In this document: positions 35,075 to 43,568 of the stretch, piece after piece
Numbering within the stretch: the stretch's first letter is position 1
Layout of the letters: each line of letters starts with the position of its first letter
Origin: JARYMI01 sp037444845
GTDB lineage: Bacteria > Acidobacteriota > Aminicenantia > Aminicenantales > UBA8522
DNA length: 64,000 nucleotides
Reading direction: 5' to 3'
Assembly (NCBI GenBank): GCA_037444845.1
Contig: JBBILQ010000005.1
Coordinates: 12,350-76,349 of the forward strand
Position numbers and translations under genes: made by a program
The notes under the pieces: model-generated
Database searches by the model: none
Seen by the model: only the letters and a program-made list of their open reading frames with translations
Told to the model about the DNA's origin: nothing

Positions 35075-35335
35075 ATGAGCATTTATAACAAATCATCCGC
35101 TGCTATCAAAAAGAAAGAGGAGGATTCCCTCCTCGAAAATGAAGGCGGCCAGATGGCCGAGGTCATCCCTTTCCCTGATATCCAAAAGATAATCGCCAAA
35201 AAGCCCGGCCAGAAAAAGAAGGCCCGCCTGGAAGGGAAGTACCTTCATTATCGCGGCAAAAAAATCCCCATCCTCCAGTTCCAGAAATCCGGATACGACA
35301 AGCTCCTGAAGCTTCTTGTCAAAGAAATTGGCTGA
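35075..35335 (+). CDS. Lysine-rich small protein of unknown function
   Basis: An 86-residue, highly charged protein (many Lys in AIKKKEEDS, IAKKPGQKKKARLEGK, and LLKLLVKEIG) without signal peptide or membrane helix. It has a near-ideal AAAGGAGG site 7 bases before the ATG. It sits between the sigma-54 promoter and gdhA, 14 bases before the latter, so it is co-transcribed with glutamate dehydrogenase. A regulator or binding partner of that enzyme is conceivable, but no family is recognised. Confidence 0.8.
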   Translation: MSIYNKSSAAIKKKEEDSLLENEGGQMAEVIPFPDIQKIIAKKPGQKKKARLEGKYLHYRGKKIPILQFQKSGYDKLLKLLVKEIG

Positions 35336-35349
35336 GAAGAGGTAAGACG

Positions 35350-36654
35350 ATGGCCAAGAAAGAAGAAGCAAAAGTCCGGTACATCAGCCCCCTGCCCGAG
35401 CTGCGCGAGAAAGAGTACGACCCGTTTCTTGAAGCCACCCTGCAGTTCGAACGAGCAGCCACTTTTTTAGACCTGGACCACTGGATTTACCAGAGGCTCA
35501 AGTACCCGGAGCGAGAGCTCACCGTCCACTTAGCGATCACACTTGATAACGGCCGAGCGGAAAGCTTCACGGGCTTTCGCGTCCAGCATTCCACTGTCCG
35601 CGGGCCGGCTAAAGGAGGCATCCGGTTCAGCCCGAACGCATCGCTCAGCGAATGCAAGGCCCTTGCCACCTGGATGACCTGGAAATGCGCTGTCCTCGAC
35701 CTTCCCTTCGGGGGCGGCAAAGGCGCGGTCATCTGCGACCCGCTCAAGATGTCGGAAAACGAGCTTAAGAAGCTGACCAAGGAGTACACCCTGGCTATCA
35801 GGGACATCATCGGGCCTTTTAAGGACATTCCAGCGCCGGATATGTTTACCAACGCCCAGACAATGGCCTGGATTGCCGACGCGTATGGCCAGGGGCAGGG
35901 ATACCTGGAACCGGCGGTCGTCACCGGCAAGCCCGTCCACCTCTGGGGTTCTTTGGGGCGGGCCATGGCAACGGGCACAGGACTCTATTTCGTCCTCGAA
36001 GAAGCGGCCAAGCATCTCGATTTCCATCTTGAAGGAAAGAAGGTTGCTGTGCTCGGTTTCGGCAACGTCGGCTCTTCGATCGCCAAGCTCGTCCATCAAG
36101 CCGGCTGCACAATCATCGCCGTCACGGATATATTTGGAGGAATTCACAACGAGAAAGGCATCGACCCACTTGAGCTGGAAAAACAGGTTGCGCAAACGGG
36201 AAGCATCGTCAATTTCCCGGGGACAGAGCCGATCGATAACGAAAGCTTGATTGCCCTGCCCTGCGACATCCTCATCCCCGCCGCCGTGGAAGGCCAGATC
36301 AACAGGGACAACGCGGACAGGGTGAAAGCCAGAATCATCCTCGAAGGAGCAAACGGCCCGACGACCTTAGAGGCGGATGAGATCCTGAAAGATAAAAAAG
36401 TCCTCGTCGCGCCGGACATCCTGGCCAATGCCGGCGGAGTGACCGTCTCTTATCTTGAATGGGTCCAGAACCTTCAGAGGTATTTTTTCACAGAGGAGGA
36501 AGTCCGCGAAAAGACAGAAAAGAAGATGAAAAAGGCCTTCTGGGATGTCGTGGCCACGATGGAAAAATACGGCGTCACCATGAGGGAAGCAGCTTATATC
36601 CTGGCTGTAGGAAGGGTAGCGGAGTCCTTAACGGCCCTGGGAAGAGCCGCTTAG
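35350..36654 (+). CDS. gdhA: Glutamate dehydrogenase
   Basis: A 434-residue Glu/Leu/Phe/Val dehydrogenase. The segment FRVQHSTVRGPAKGGIRFSP, the active site TWKCAVLDLPFGGGKGAV with catalytic Lys, IPAPDMFTNAQTMAWIADAY, and the nucleotide fold VAVLGFGNVGSS are typical of bacterial GdhA of about 420-430 residues. It interconverts glutamate and 2-oxoglutarate with ammonia, a central nitrogen step. The operon is preceded by a sigma-54 promoter and by nitrogen-type two-component genes. This suggests control by nitrogen or amino-acid availability. Related amino-acid dehydrogenases are a less likely alternative. Confidence 0.93.
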   Translation: MAKKEEAKVRYISPLPELREKEYDPFLEATLQFERAATFLDLDHWIYQRLKYPERELTVHLAITLDNGRAESFTGFRVQHSTVRGPAKGGIRFSPNASLSECKALATWMTWKCAVLDLPFGGGKGAVICDPLKMSENELKKLTKEYTLAIRDIIGPFKDIPAPDMFTNAQTMAWIADAYGQGQGYLEPAVVTGKPVHLWGSLGRAMATGTGLYFVLEEAAKHLDFHLEGKKVAVLGFGNVGSSIAKLVHQAGCTIIAVTDIFGGIHNEKGIDPLELEKQVAQTGSIVNFPGTEPIDNESLIALPCDILIPAAVEGQINRDNADRVKARIILEGANGPTTLEADEILKDKKVLVAPDILANAGGVTVSYLEWVQNLQRYFFTEEEVREKTEKKMKKAFWDVVATMEKYGVTMREAAYILAVGRVAESLTALGRAA

Positions 36655-36691
36655 CCATCCGGGCTCACCTTCTTTCTTATAAATATGAACA

Positions 36692-36729
36692 GAGGGCGGG
36701 CAGCGGAACACATTCCCCTCCCCGCCCTC
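36692..36729. terminator. Inverted repeat between convergent gdhA and TonB-type receptor genes
   Basis: GAGGGCGGG (36692-36700) pairs perfectly with CCCGCCCTC (36721-36729) around a 20-base loop. It lies between two convergent genes. The minus-strand side is followed by an AT-rich stretch, so it may work as a bidirectional terminator even though a long T-run is missing. Confidence 0.5.
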
Positions 36730-36759
36730 ACCCTATTCTGAGCGTGAACGCGATCGACC

Positions 36760-39537
36760 TTAGAAATTGATGTAGAAAGACACGACGAACCTTCTCGGAC
36801 TGGCGTAGGAAGTAGGCCTGCCGAAATTGGGATTTTCTGTCTTTGGAGTATAAGGGTCCCATTTTTCTACATCAAAGTATTTAACCGGGTCAACGTAAAG
36901 GACAGCCTGGTTATTAAAGAGGTTCATTATCCTTGCCTCGATGACACCGTTAAGCCTTCCAAAGGGAATGCGGTGCGAAAGCTGAAGATCAAGGTTTGCC
37001 CAAGGCTCAACCCTCCTGCTTCCCGCTGGCTCTAAATATGCTCTGTTCGCATACCACCAGCTTCTTCCCTGAGCCTGCCAGGGCGCGCCGCTCTGATACC
37101 TGAAATAGGCTCCGATGGCCGTTCTCTTCCAGAATTCCCAGGTAAAGAACGTTTTAAAAACATGTGTTCTATCTCCCAAAAGGGTGCCTTCTCTGTTAGG
37201 GTCTGTCATGTAAAGCCCGGGGCAATCATCAAGGGCAGAGGAGGCATAGAACAGGGATTCAGCATAGTCGAGGTCCCAGTTGCCATAAAGCTTGCTCCAG
37301 GTATACATCATTAGGAATGACCATCTCTCGGCATAGGGCCTCTGCACCTGGAGCGTAAACGCCCTATACTTTCTGCGAGCCCAGGGGACATCGCTGTACA
37401 CAAATCGGGAAGGAGCAGTCCATTTTCCGAAATTTATCAGGGGATAATCCTCGATGACGTTCTTAACCGTTCTAAACTGATACCATAAGTCAACCACCCA
37501 GCTTTTTCCAAAAAGCGGCCGGCTGTATCCAAAGACAGTTTCATCCTGGTAAGTCGGCTTTATTTCGGGAAGAATAACCTTTCCTGTCTCCGCCGCTGAG
37601 GGAATTTCTCTTACAGGTGCTCCAGTGACCTCAAAATATGCATCGATGCTAAAAATTCTCTTGGGGGCCGCGGCACGGGCAATGCTTTTGTTATCAAGAG
37701 CGTAATACCGGCCGAAATTACCGTAGAGTTTATCCCCGACTTTCTTATCAAGTACCAAGGTAAAACCAAGCCTTGGCTGAACCTCATCCGCAAAATCGAA
37801 ATAGAACTTCCTTGTCTCTTTGCCCTTGGTCGAATCGGCCAGCCAGGCGTCTTTATCCACGAGGAAAGAAAAGGCATTCTCTCCAAAGGTCAGGTATTCA
37901 TCCCTGTTTAGAAGAACGCCGAGGTTGAGAGTCAACCTTTCTCCTATGGTCACTGTATCCTGGACAAAAATAGCGTAGGTCCTTCCGGCAGACTTCTGAG
38001 TTGAGCCCTCCGGAAGGTATCTTGCCCGGAATCCAGGTCTTGAGGCGCCCCCGACAAACGGCGCAATGTTAGAGAAGTAAGTAATAGAGCCCCATCCATT
38101 GGCCACTCTATCGAGATACTCGCCACCATGATCAAACCCAAAGCCTGCCTTTATGACATGGGTATGGTACCTAAAATCAAGATACTGAGTAAAAACTATT
38201 TTGAGCTCGTCCCGGAAGAAATCCTGCGTGTTGAACATAGAGGCCCCGCCGACAAAAAGACCAGTTGCCGGGGCACCAAACATGTATCCTGAGACAGTTG
38301 CGAAATAGCCCATTCTATCAAGCCTTGCGGGGTCAAAAGCGGGCTTGTAGCCAAGCTCCGTCACTGGAACATCCCTGTTTTTCTGATCAACATGGTCATA
38401 CTTTAATTCCAGGTAGGAGTTGGGGTTAATCACCCATGTCCAGGAAAAATAGTAGATCCGCTCCGTCCCTTTATAGTTTGTGGCTGTGGAGGGATGGTCA
38501 TTAACTCCAATCCCCGCATTCTCCCCTTCCGTCGAACTGCTTCTGAGACTGGCGACAAATTGATGCTTGCGATGGGGATTGGCGCTGAGCTTCAGGAAGA
38601 ATTCGTTGGTAGGATATTTTGAGTCAGGAACAGGACCCCATCTATTGACCCTCCCCGTTGTTTTTGAATAGGGCAGATTGCCCGAGAAATACCACCATAA
38701 TTTGTCCTTGATAAGTGGGCCTCCCAACCCGAGGGATGGCCGGCTTACATCGGTCTTGGTGACGATGGTCGGGTCCTTGAACTTGGCGTACCAGTCTGCT
38801 GGCTCATAGACAAACCTGAGTGAACCTGAGAGGTTATTTGTCCCTGACCTGGTAATAGCGTTCGTGACCATGCCCACGGCTCTCCCGAATTCAGCCGAGA
38901 CGGCCCCTCTCTTTATATTAATTTCCTGAATATCCAGTTCTGAGAAGCTCGAAAACAAATTAGCAAAGAATGGGTTGGTGACGTTAGAGCCATCGTAAAG
39001 GAATACGTTGTCTTGCTGATTCCCGCCGGCATTCAACCTTCCTCCAGCCACCCCTGGAGCAAGGGCGATGAGGGAACCATAGGTCCTTCCGAGCGGCAGA
39101 TTCTGAATGACTTTTGATTCAATACTGGTTGATATTTCAGTAGATTTGACATCGACTAACGGAGAAGCGGCCGTTACCGTAACTTCCTCCTCAACCCTTC
39201 CTACAGGAACCATGATAGCTTCAACCTGGGTTTCCTTGTCGAGGGCGACGATGACTTCAAGAGACAGGTCGATCATTTCTTGATGGGTTAATTCCAGTGT
39301 GTATCTTCCGGGAAGGAGTCCAGCAAACCGGAACAAGCCATTATCAGTTGTGGTGTATTCTCTCCCCGCTGGAAGAAGCGCCCCGGATATTTTTGCCTTT
39401 GCCTTGGCCAAGGGCACACCCTCTATGCTCTTAGCAACTCCAGAAACAGACCCCCTGGTTCCAACTGCCTGAGAATAGGCAAAGGAACATATAATAACCA
39501 CCATTAGAATTAGAATCAACGGCTCTAATTTTTTCAT
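36760..39537 (-). CDS. TonB-dependent-receptor-type outer-membrane protein
   Basis: A 925-residue protein. A signal peptide (ILILMVVIICSFAYSQ) is followed by a carboxypeptidase-regulatory-like domain (about 28-110, GLFRFAGLLPGRYTLELT) and a plug domain (about 118-230, NLPLGRTYGSLIALAPGV). A large barrel ends in FVVSFYINF with C-terminal Phe. The architecture resembles the TonB-dependent receptors abundant in Acidobacteriota-like and Bacteroidetes genomes. No SusD-like partner is adjacent, and the substrate is unknown. The arabinose operon follows the same strand upstream, but a separate promoter and a 278-base gap argue for independent transcription. Confidence 0.85.
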   Translation of the reverse strand: MKKLEPLILILMVVIICSFAYSQAVGTRGSVSGVAKSIEGVPLAKAKAKISGALLPAGREYTTTDNGLFRFAGLLPGRYTLELTHQEMIDLSLEVIVALDKETQVEAIMVPVGRVEEEVTVTAASPLVDVKSTEISTSIESKVIQNLPLGRTYGSLIALAPGVAGGRLNAGGNQQDNVFLYDGSNVTNPFFANLFSSFSELDIQEINIKRGAVSAEFGRAVGMVTNAITRSGTNNLSGSLRFVYEPADWYAKFKDPTIVTKTDVSRPSLGLGGPLIKDKLWWYFSGNLPYSKTTGRVNRWGPVPDSKYPTNEFFLKLSANPHRKHQFVASLRSSSTEGENAGIGVNDHPSTATNYKGTERIYYFSWTWVINPNSYLELKYDHVDQKNRDVPVTELGYKPAFDPARLDRMGYFATVSGYMFGAPATGLFVGGASMFNTQDFFRDELKIVFTQYLDFRYHTHVIKAGFGFDHGGEYLDRVANGWGSITYFSNIAPFVGGASRPGFRARYLPEGSTQKSAGRTYAIFVQDTVTIGERLTLNLGVLLNRDEYLTFGENAFSFLVDKDAWLADSTKGKETRKFYFDFADEVQPRLGFTLVLDKKVGDKLYGNFGRYYALDNKSIARAAAPKRIFSIDAYFEVTGAPVREIPSAAETGKVILPEIKPTYQDETVFGYSRPLFGKSWVVDLWYQFRTVKNVIEDYPLINFGKWTAPSRFVYSDVPWARRKYRAFTLQVQRPYAERWSFLMMYTWSKLYGNWDLDYAESLFYASSALDDCPGLYMTDPNREGTLLGDRTHVFKTFFTWEFWKRTAIGAYFRYQSGAPWQAQGRSWWYANRAYLEPAGSRRVEPWANLDLQLSHRIPFGRLNGVIEARIMNLFNNQAVLYVDPVKYFDVEKWDPYTPKTENPNFGRPTSYASPRRFVVSFYINF

Positions 39538-39669
39538 TTTTTCCTCCTTTCTTTCCGTTATGAATCTTCCCTCCCTCTGCTTGTCTTAAAAATTCTCACT
39601 TCTTCAGTCAATAAACTGGGCTATTCTTCTTTAGTTCTTTCTCCCTCCACGGCCTTGCAATCTAATCTA

Positions 39670-39698
39670 TATATAAATCCACTCAAATAAAATGTCAA
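39670..39698 (-). promoter_or_regulatory. Consensus sigma-70-type promoter of the TonB-type receptor
   Basis: TTGACA (39693-39698) and TATATA (39670-39675) on the minus strand are spaced 17 bases. The leader would be about 125 bases, ending in a GAAAGGAGG ribosome-binding site. Confidence 0.65.
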
Positions 39699-39815
39699 CT
39701 CAAGATTTTTCTTGCCCTCTCCCGGTTCTGGGACGTCGGACCTGATAACATATCCTCGAGCGCCTTCCTAATCCCTCCATCAAACTCCTGTCACTCCTCT
39801 CGGATATCAGTCATC

Positions 39816-41387
39816 CTATTTGTCACAGAACTTGAGGGGCTTTCGACGGCGCAAGGAAAGGGCGGAAGGCGTCAACGCAATGCCTCCAAGAGAGGTGCAG
39901 CGAAGTTCAGGCGGAAGCATCTGGCCGACAGAGAAGACGGCATCGATTGTCTCGTCGAGGGGGATGGGATTCCTGTACCCTCCTATGATCATGTCTGCGC
40001 AGACAAAAGCGCCCGCTGCAGCCATCGCGTTTCGGGTATGGCAAGGGATTTCGCAAACTCCCTGAACGAGGTCGCAAACTGAGCCCATGGTGTTCTGCAG
40101 GGAAATAGCCGCTGCATCGCTTGCTTGCTCGGCTGTGCCACCTCCCGCTTCGACGACCGCAGCCGCGGCCATGGCTGCGGCAGATCCGACCTCTACCTGG
40201 CAGCCGGCGATTTCAGCGGCAAAAGTCGCCCGCCTGGCAATGATCAGGCCGACCGCTCCTGCAGCAAAAAGGCTCAATGCTATTCCATCGAGACTCAAGT
40301 CTTTCTCTTCGGCCAGAGTCGCCAAAACCGCCGGGATGACTCCTGAAGAGGCGCCGGTTGGCGCAGCGCAGACGACTCCCCCGCTGTTGCTGACATGAAG
40401 GACGGCCAAGGCACGAGCCGCCGCCCTGGTGGCTGCGCCTCCCGCAGGTGTTTTTCCTTCTGCCTCAGCCCGTAAAATGGCCGCTGCCGAAGGCTCAAGA
40501 TGCTTCATTTTCAGGCTCTCGCCCCGGAGGCCTTGATGAATGGCAGAGCGCATGATTTCCCATCGCTGGAGCATCTCAGCTTTGGCGGCCTCTTCAGACA
40601 TTCCCAGGAGCACCGACTCGTACTCCAGCGCGGCTCTGCCGAGTGAACAGCCGCGCCCGCGGGCCACCGAAATCATGTCCCCGGCTGTGGAAAATAAAGG
40701 CTCTCCCTGCTGAACATAGAAAATTGGGGGAACAGACCAAAGTCTGCGCACTGGAGAAAAACGTCGCAGTCTGTTGAGAGCAGCGTCATTCCATCGTCTG
40801 CGGCACTGAACCTGCAGCAAGGTTAAATTTCTTCGGCTCTGCACCTCTGGCGACCCGATGTCTTCATTTTCATCCCTCAGGGCAGTCATGATACCAGGCT
40901 CGGCCCCGCGCTCTGACTCGATAAGCAAGACAAAAGATTTGCCCGTCAGGCGAACGTTCCAGTCCTCGAGCTCGTTGATAATGATCAGCCCTCCGCCAGT
41001 TGATTGGGCCCCAAGGCGCAACTTTTTCCCGGATTGCCCCGTCATCTCGATTTTGACAGCGTTGGGATGATCAGCTTTTTCTAACGGACTCACCCTGAAT
41101 TCCATGGAAATCCCAGACCGAGAAGCAAACTCAAGGGCCAGGGGAAACCGGTCATCCGTTATCGGCCACTCCAGGAACCCTGCCGCAAACGCGAGGTCCC
41201 CTCCCTGCTCGCTGTAGGTCCTGGCATAAGAACCCCGGGGGTCAAAGGCGAGCCTTACCCAAGCGGGCTTTTCTCCAAGCAATAACCTGGCCATCCTGCC
41301 AACCCTGTAGGAGCCGGCTGTGTGGGAGCTGGAGGGCCCACGCATGACCGGTCCGATGACATCGTTAAAAATGCTGATGAATTCCAT
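39816..41387 (-). CDS. sdaA: L-serine dehydratase, single chain, Fe-S type
   Basis: A 523-residue fusion of the beta domain (N-terminal, ISIFNDVIGPVMRGPSSSHTAG) and the alpha domain (from about residue 290). GCQVEVGSAAAMAAA, GSVCDLVQGVCEIPCHTRNA supply the three cysteines for the [4Fe-4S] cluster that dehydrates serine to pyruvate and ammonia. The common SAPTNG/TCG segment reads AAPTGASSG. The start at 41387 matches the family N-terminus. It closes the arabinose operon, downstream of a broken SDR gene. The link to sugar use is not obvious. Confidence 0.9.
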   Translation of the reverse strand: MEFISIFNDVIGPVMRGPSSSHTAGSYRVGRMARLLLGEKPAWVRLAFDPRGSYARTYSEQGGDLAFAAGFLEWPITDDRFPLALEFASRSGISMEFRVSPLEKADHPNAVKIEMTGQSGKKLRLGAQSTGGGLIIINELEDWNVRLTGKSFVLLIESERGAEPGIMTALRDENEDIGSPEVQSRRNLTLLQVQCRRRWNDAALNRLRRFSPVRRLWSVPPIFYVQQGEPLFSTAGDMISVARGRGCSLGRAALEYESVLLGMSEEAAKAEMLQRWEIMRSAIHQGLRGESLKMKHLEPSAAAILRAEAEGKTPAGGAATRAAARALAVLHVSNSGGVVCAAPTGASSGVIPAVLATLAEEKDLSLDGIALSLFAAGAVGLIIARRATFAAEIAGCQVEVGSAAAMAAAAVVEAGGGTAEQASDAAAISLQNTMGSVCDLVQGVCEIPCHTRNAMAAAGAFVCADMIIGGYRNPIPLDETIDAVFSVGQMLPPELRCTSLGGIALTPSALSLRRRKPLKFCDK

Positions 41388-41401
41388 GTGCGCCCTCATT
41401 C

Positions 41402-41699
41402 TCAAATCATCAAATCGCCGCCGTTGATGTCGATCGAGGCGCCGGTGATGTAAGCGGCTTTTTCCGAACAGAGGAAGACAACGAGGTCGCCGATTTCCTC
41501 CGGACGGCCCAGCCTTTTCACCGGAAAAGAGCGGATAAACTCCCGGAGCTCATCGCTTGTCGTCGTGGCCCGGGCCATCTTCGTGTCGATCAGGCCGGGG
41601 CAGACGGCGTTGACGGTGATGCCATAGGCTGCGACCTCTTTGGCCGCCGCCCGTGACGATGGACACTCGACCTTCAAGTTCTCTACTCTCCCTCTTCAT
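41402..41699 (-). pseudogene. Short-chain dehydrogenase with internal deletion
   Basis: An ATG at 41699, with GGAGG 8 bases upstream, opens the start of an SDR: ELEGRVSIVTGGGQRGRS, the TGxxxGxG nucleotide site. Right after this, in another frame, comes the C-terminal SDR region (AAYGITVNAVCPGLIDTKMA, then KRLGRPEEIGDLVVFL and GASIDINGG). The central 120-130 residues, including the catalytic Ser and YxxxK, are missing and the frame is lost at the junction. The site lies in an otherwise intact operon, so the loss may be recent. Confidence 0.8.
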
Positions 41700-41756
41700 G
41701 CTCAAACCTCCCTGATGGTTGCCCTGGTTGTCTTCTTCCCCTGCCTGCTCAAGGGT

Positions 41757-42440
41757 TTAGTGAGATGAAGCGCTCTCCTTCAGCTTTTCCAGAATGGCCA
41801 CAGTAGCCGTGGCGCCGATGCGAGAACAGCCCAGTTTTTTAACTTCAATGGCCCTCTCCAGGGTCCGGATACCTCCGGCTGCTTTAAGCTTTATCGAAGG
41901 CTTGGTGTATTCTCTCATCAGCCTGAGATCATGGTCTGTAGCGCCGCCGCTTCCGAACCCGGTCGATGTCTTGACGTAATCGACGCCGACCTCGTCAGCG
42001 ATCCTGCAGGCGGCGATCTTCTCCTCATCAGTAAGATAGCAGTTCTCGAAGATAACCTTGACGATGACGCCTTTGGCATGGGCGGCCTTGGTGACAGCGT
42101 CAAGGTCTTTCTTGACATAAGCGCAATCCCCGGATTTCAACTTGCCGATGTTCAGCACGATATCGAGCTCGACCGCTCCGTCCTCGATAGCTTTCTTCGC
42201 CTCAAAGACTTTCGTCGCTGTTGTCGTCGCCCCGTGAGGAAACCCGATGACCGTGCCAACCCGCACCGGGCTGTCCTTCAACAGCTCAGCAGCCCGCCGG
42301 ACATCGCAGGGCCGGACGCAGACGCTCGCCACTCTGTATTCATGAGCCAGCCTGCAGCCTTCTTCAACCTCTCTTTCCGTCAGGGACGGCTTAAGCAGGG
42401 AATGGTCGATCATCCCGGCGATCTCTTCATGCGTCGCCAT
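41757..42440 (-). CDS. deoC: Deoxyribose-phosphate aldolase
   Basis: A 227-residue DeoC that cleaves 2-deoxyribose 5-phosphate to glyceraldehyde 3-phosphate and acetaldehyde. MIDHSLLKPSLTEREVEEGC, VIGFPHGATTTATKVFEA, ELDIVLNIGKLKSGD and DYVKTSTGFGSGGAT, containing the Schiff-base Lys, are conserved, as is IKLKAAGGIRT. It overlaps the 3' end of the polyol dehydrogenase gene and has an AAGGAGA site. It sits inside a pentose operon, and the acetaldehyde could be oxidised or reduced by local dehydrogenases. Confidence 0.95.
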   Translation of the reverse strand: MATHEEIAGMIDHSLLKPSLTEREVEEGCRLAHEYRVASVCVRPCDVRRAAELLKDSPVRVGTVIGFPHGATTTATKVFEAKKAIEDGAVELDIVLNIGKLKSGDCAYVKKDLDAVTKAAHAKGVIVKVIFENCYLTDEEKIAACRIADEVGVDYVKTSTGFGSGGATDHDLRLMREYTKPSIKLKAAGGIRTLERAIEVKKLGCSRIGATATVAILEKLKESASSH

Positions 42441-43515
42441 GGCTTTCTCCTTGTTTCAAGTTCCCGGCGCCTGCTTCTCGGCCGTTTCGGATGATGGCTT
42501 TGATCACGCCATCACGGTAGTTTGCCGCAAGCTCAAAAGCCTCAGCAGCCTCCTCCAGCCTGAACTCATGCGTGGCCAGGAAACGGACGCCTGCCTTTTT
42601 TGTCTTGATAAGGTCGAGAGCTTCTTCGTAACAGTGCCTCTGACGCCGGACGTTGAACATAGCGATTTCTTTGCGCCTGAGTTTATGGACGTCAAAAGAA
42701 ACACGATCCACGGCCGGGATGCCGAGGATCATCAGCTTGCCTCCCGGCCTCAGCAAATCGACAGCTTGACCGAGGGCTGACGGGTCGCCCGAGCATTCGA
42801 AGACCGCATCAAGCTGGCCCGGCTCCTGCCTGGCGATTTCAGCCACGATGTCTTCCTGGTCAGGATTCCCGGACCACACAGCTCCCGCCGTCCGAGATGC
42901 TGTGACTCGAGCGTCAACTTTGTCCGTTGCATAGATCTTGGAGACGCCGTATGCGTGAGCCGCGAGAAGGACGCTGAGACCGATCGGGCCGGCGCCGAGG
43001 ATAGCTATTTTTTGAGGGACGGGACCGTCAAGCAGCCTGAAACTGTGGATGCCTATGGACAGAGGTTCGACAAGCACTCCTTCTTCGAAGGTCACGCCTT
43101 CTTCGAGCGGATAGCAGTTCTCGGCAGGGATGACGATGAATTCGCTCAGGCAACCATCGAGCTGGCCGGGCGTTCCGAGGAAAAGAAGCCGGCGGCAGGT
43201 GTTCGGCCGGCCGGCAAGGCACTGGTCACAGGTTCGGCAGACGACCGCCGGGTCCACGGCCACCCGGCTGCCTGGCTTGAGGCCCTGGACTGATCTCCCG
43301 GCCTCTTCAATCACGCCGGCGCACTCATGACCGACAGTGAAAGGATACGCAACGACCTGATCGCCAATCCGGCCCTCATGATAATAATGGATATCCGAGC
43401 CGCACAGCCCGACAGCGCTGACGCGAACGAGGACGTCATTATGCTTGTCAAGGGCAGGCTTTGGGATTTCGCGAATTTCTATCTTCCTGATTCCCGCGAG
43501 GACGGCAGCTTTCAT
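42427..43515 (-). CDS. Zinc-dependent polyol (sorbitol/xylitol-type) dehydrogenase
   Basis: A 362-residue medium-chain dehydrogenase. LCGSDIHYYHEGRIG and VGHECAGVIEEAG hold the catalytic zinc ligands, and CRTCDQCLAGRPNTC is the four-cysteine structural zinc site. The nucleotide fold is IAILGAGPIGLSVLLAA. The sequence resembles L-iditol/xylitol dehydrogenases, which oxidise polyols to ketoses. In this operon a pentitol or another side product of arabinose metabolism is a sensible substrate, but that is inferred. Confidence 0.9.
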   Translation of the reverse strand: MKAAVLAGIRKIEIREIPKPALDKHNDVLVRVSAVGLCGSDIHYYHEGRIGDQVVAYPFTVGHECAGVIEEAGRSVQGLKPGSRVAVDPAVVCRTCDQCLAGRPNTCRRLLFLGTPGQLDGCLSEFIVIPAENCYPLEEGVTFEEGVLVEPLSIGIHSFRLLDGPVPQKIAILGAGPIGLSVLLAAHAYGVSKIYATDKVDARVTASRTAGAVWSGNPDQEDIVAEIARQEPGQLDAVFECSGDPSALGQAVDLLRPGGKLMILGIPAVDRVSFDVHKLRRKEIAMFNVRRQRHCYEEALDLIKTKKAGVRFLATHEFRLEEAAEAFELAANYRDGVIKAIIRNGREAGAGNLKQGESHGDA

Positions 43516-43568
43516 TTTTTCTCATCCCCTTTCCAAGTCAAGAAAATCCGGATGTCGGTTATAGCTCG

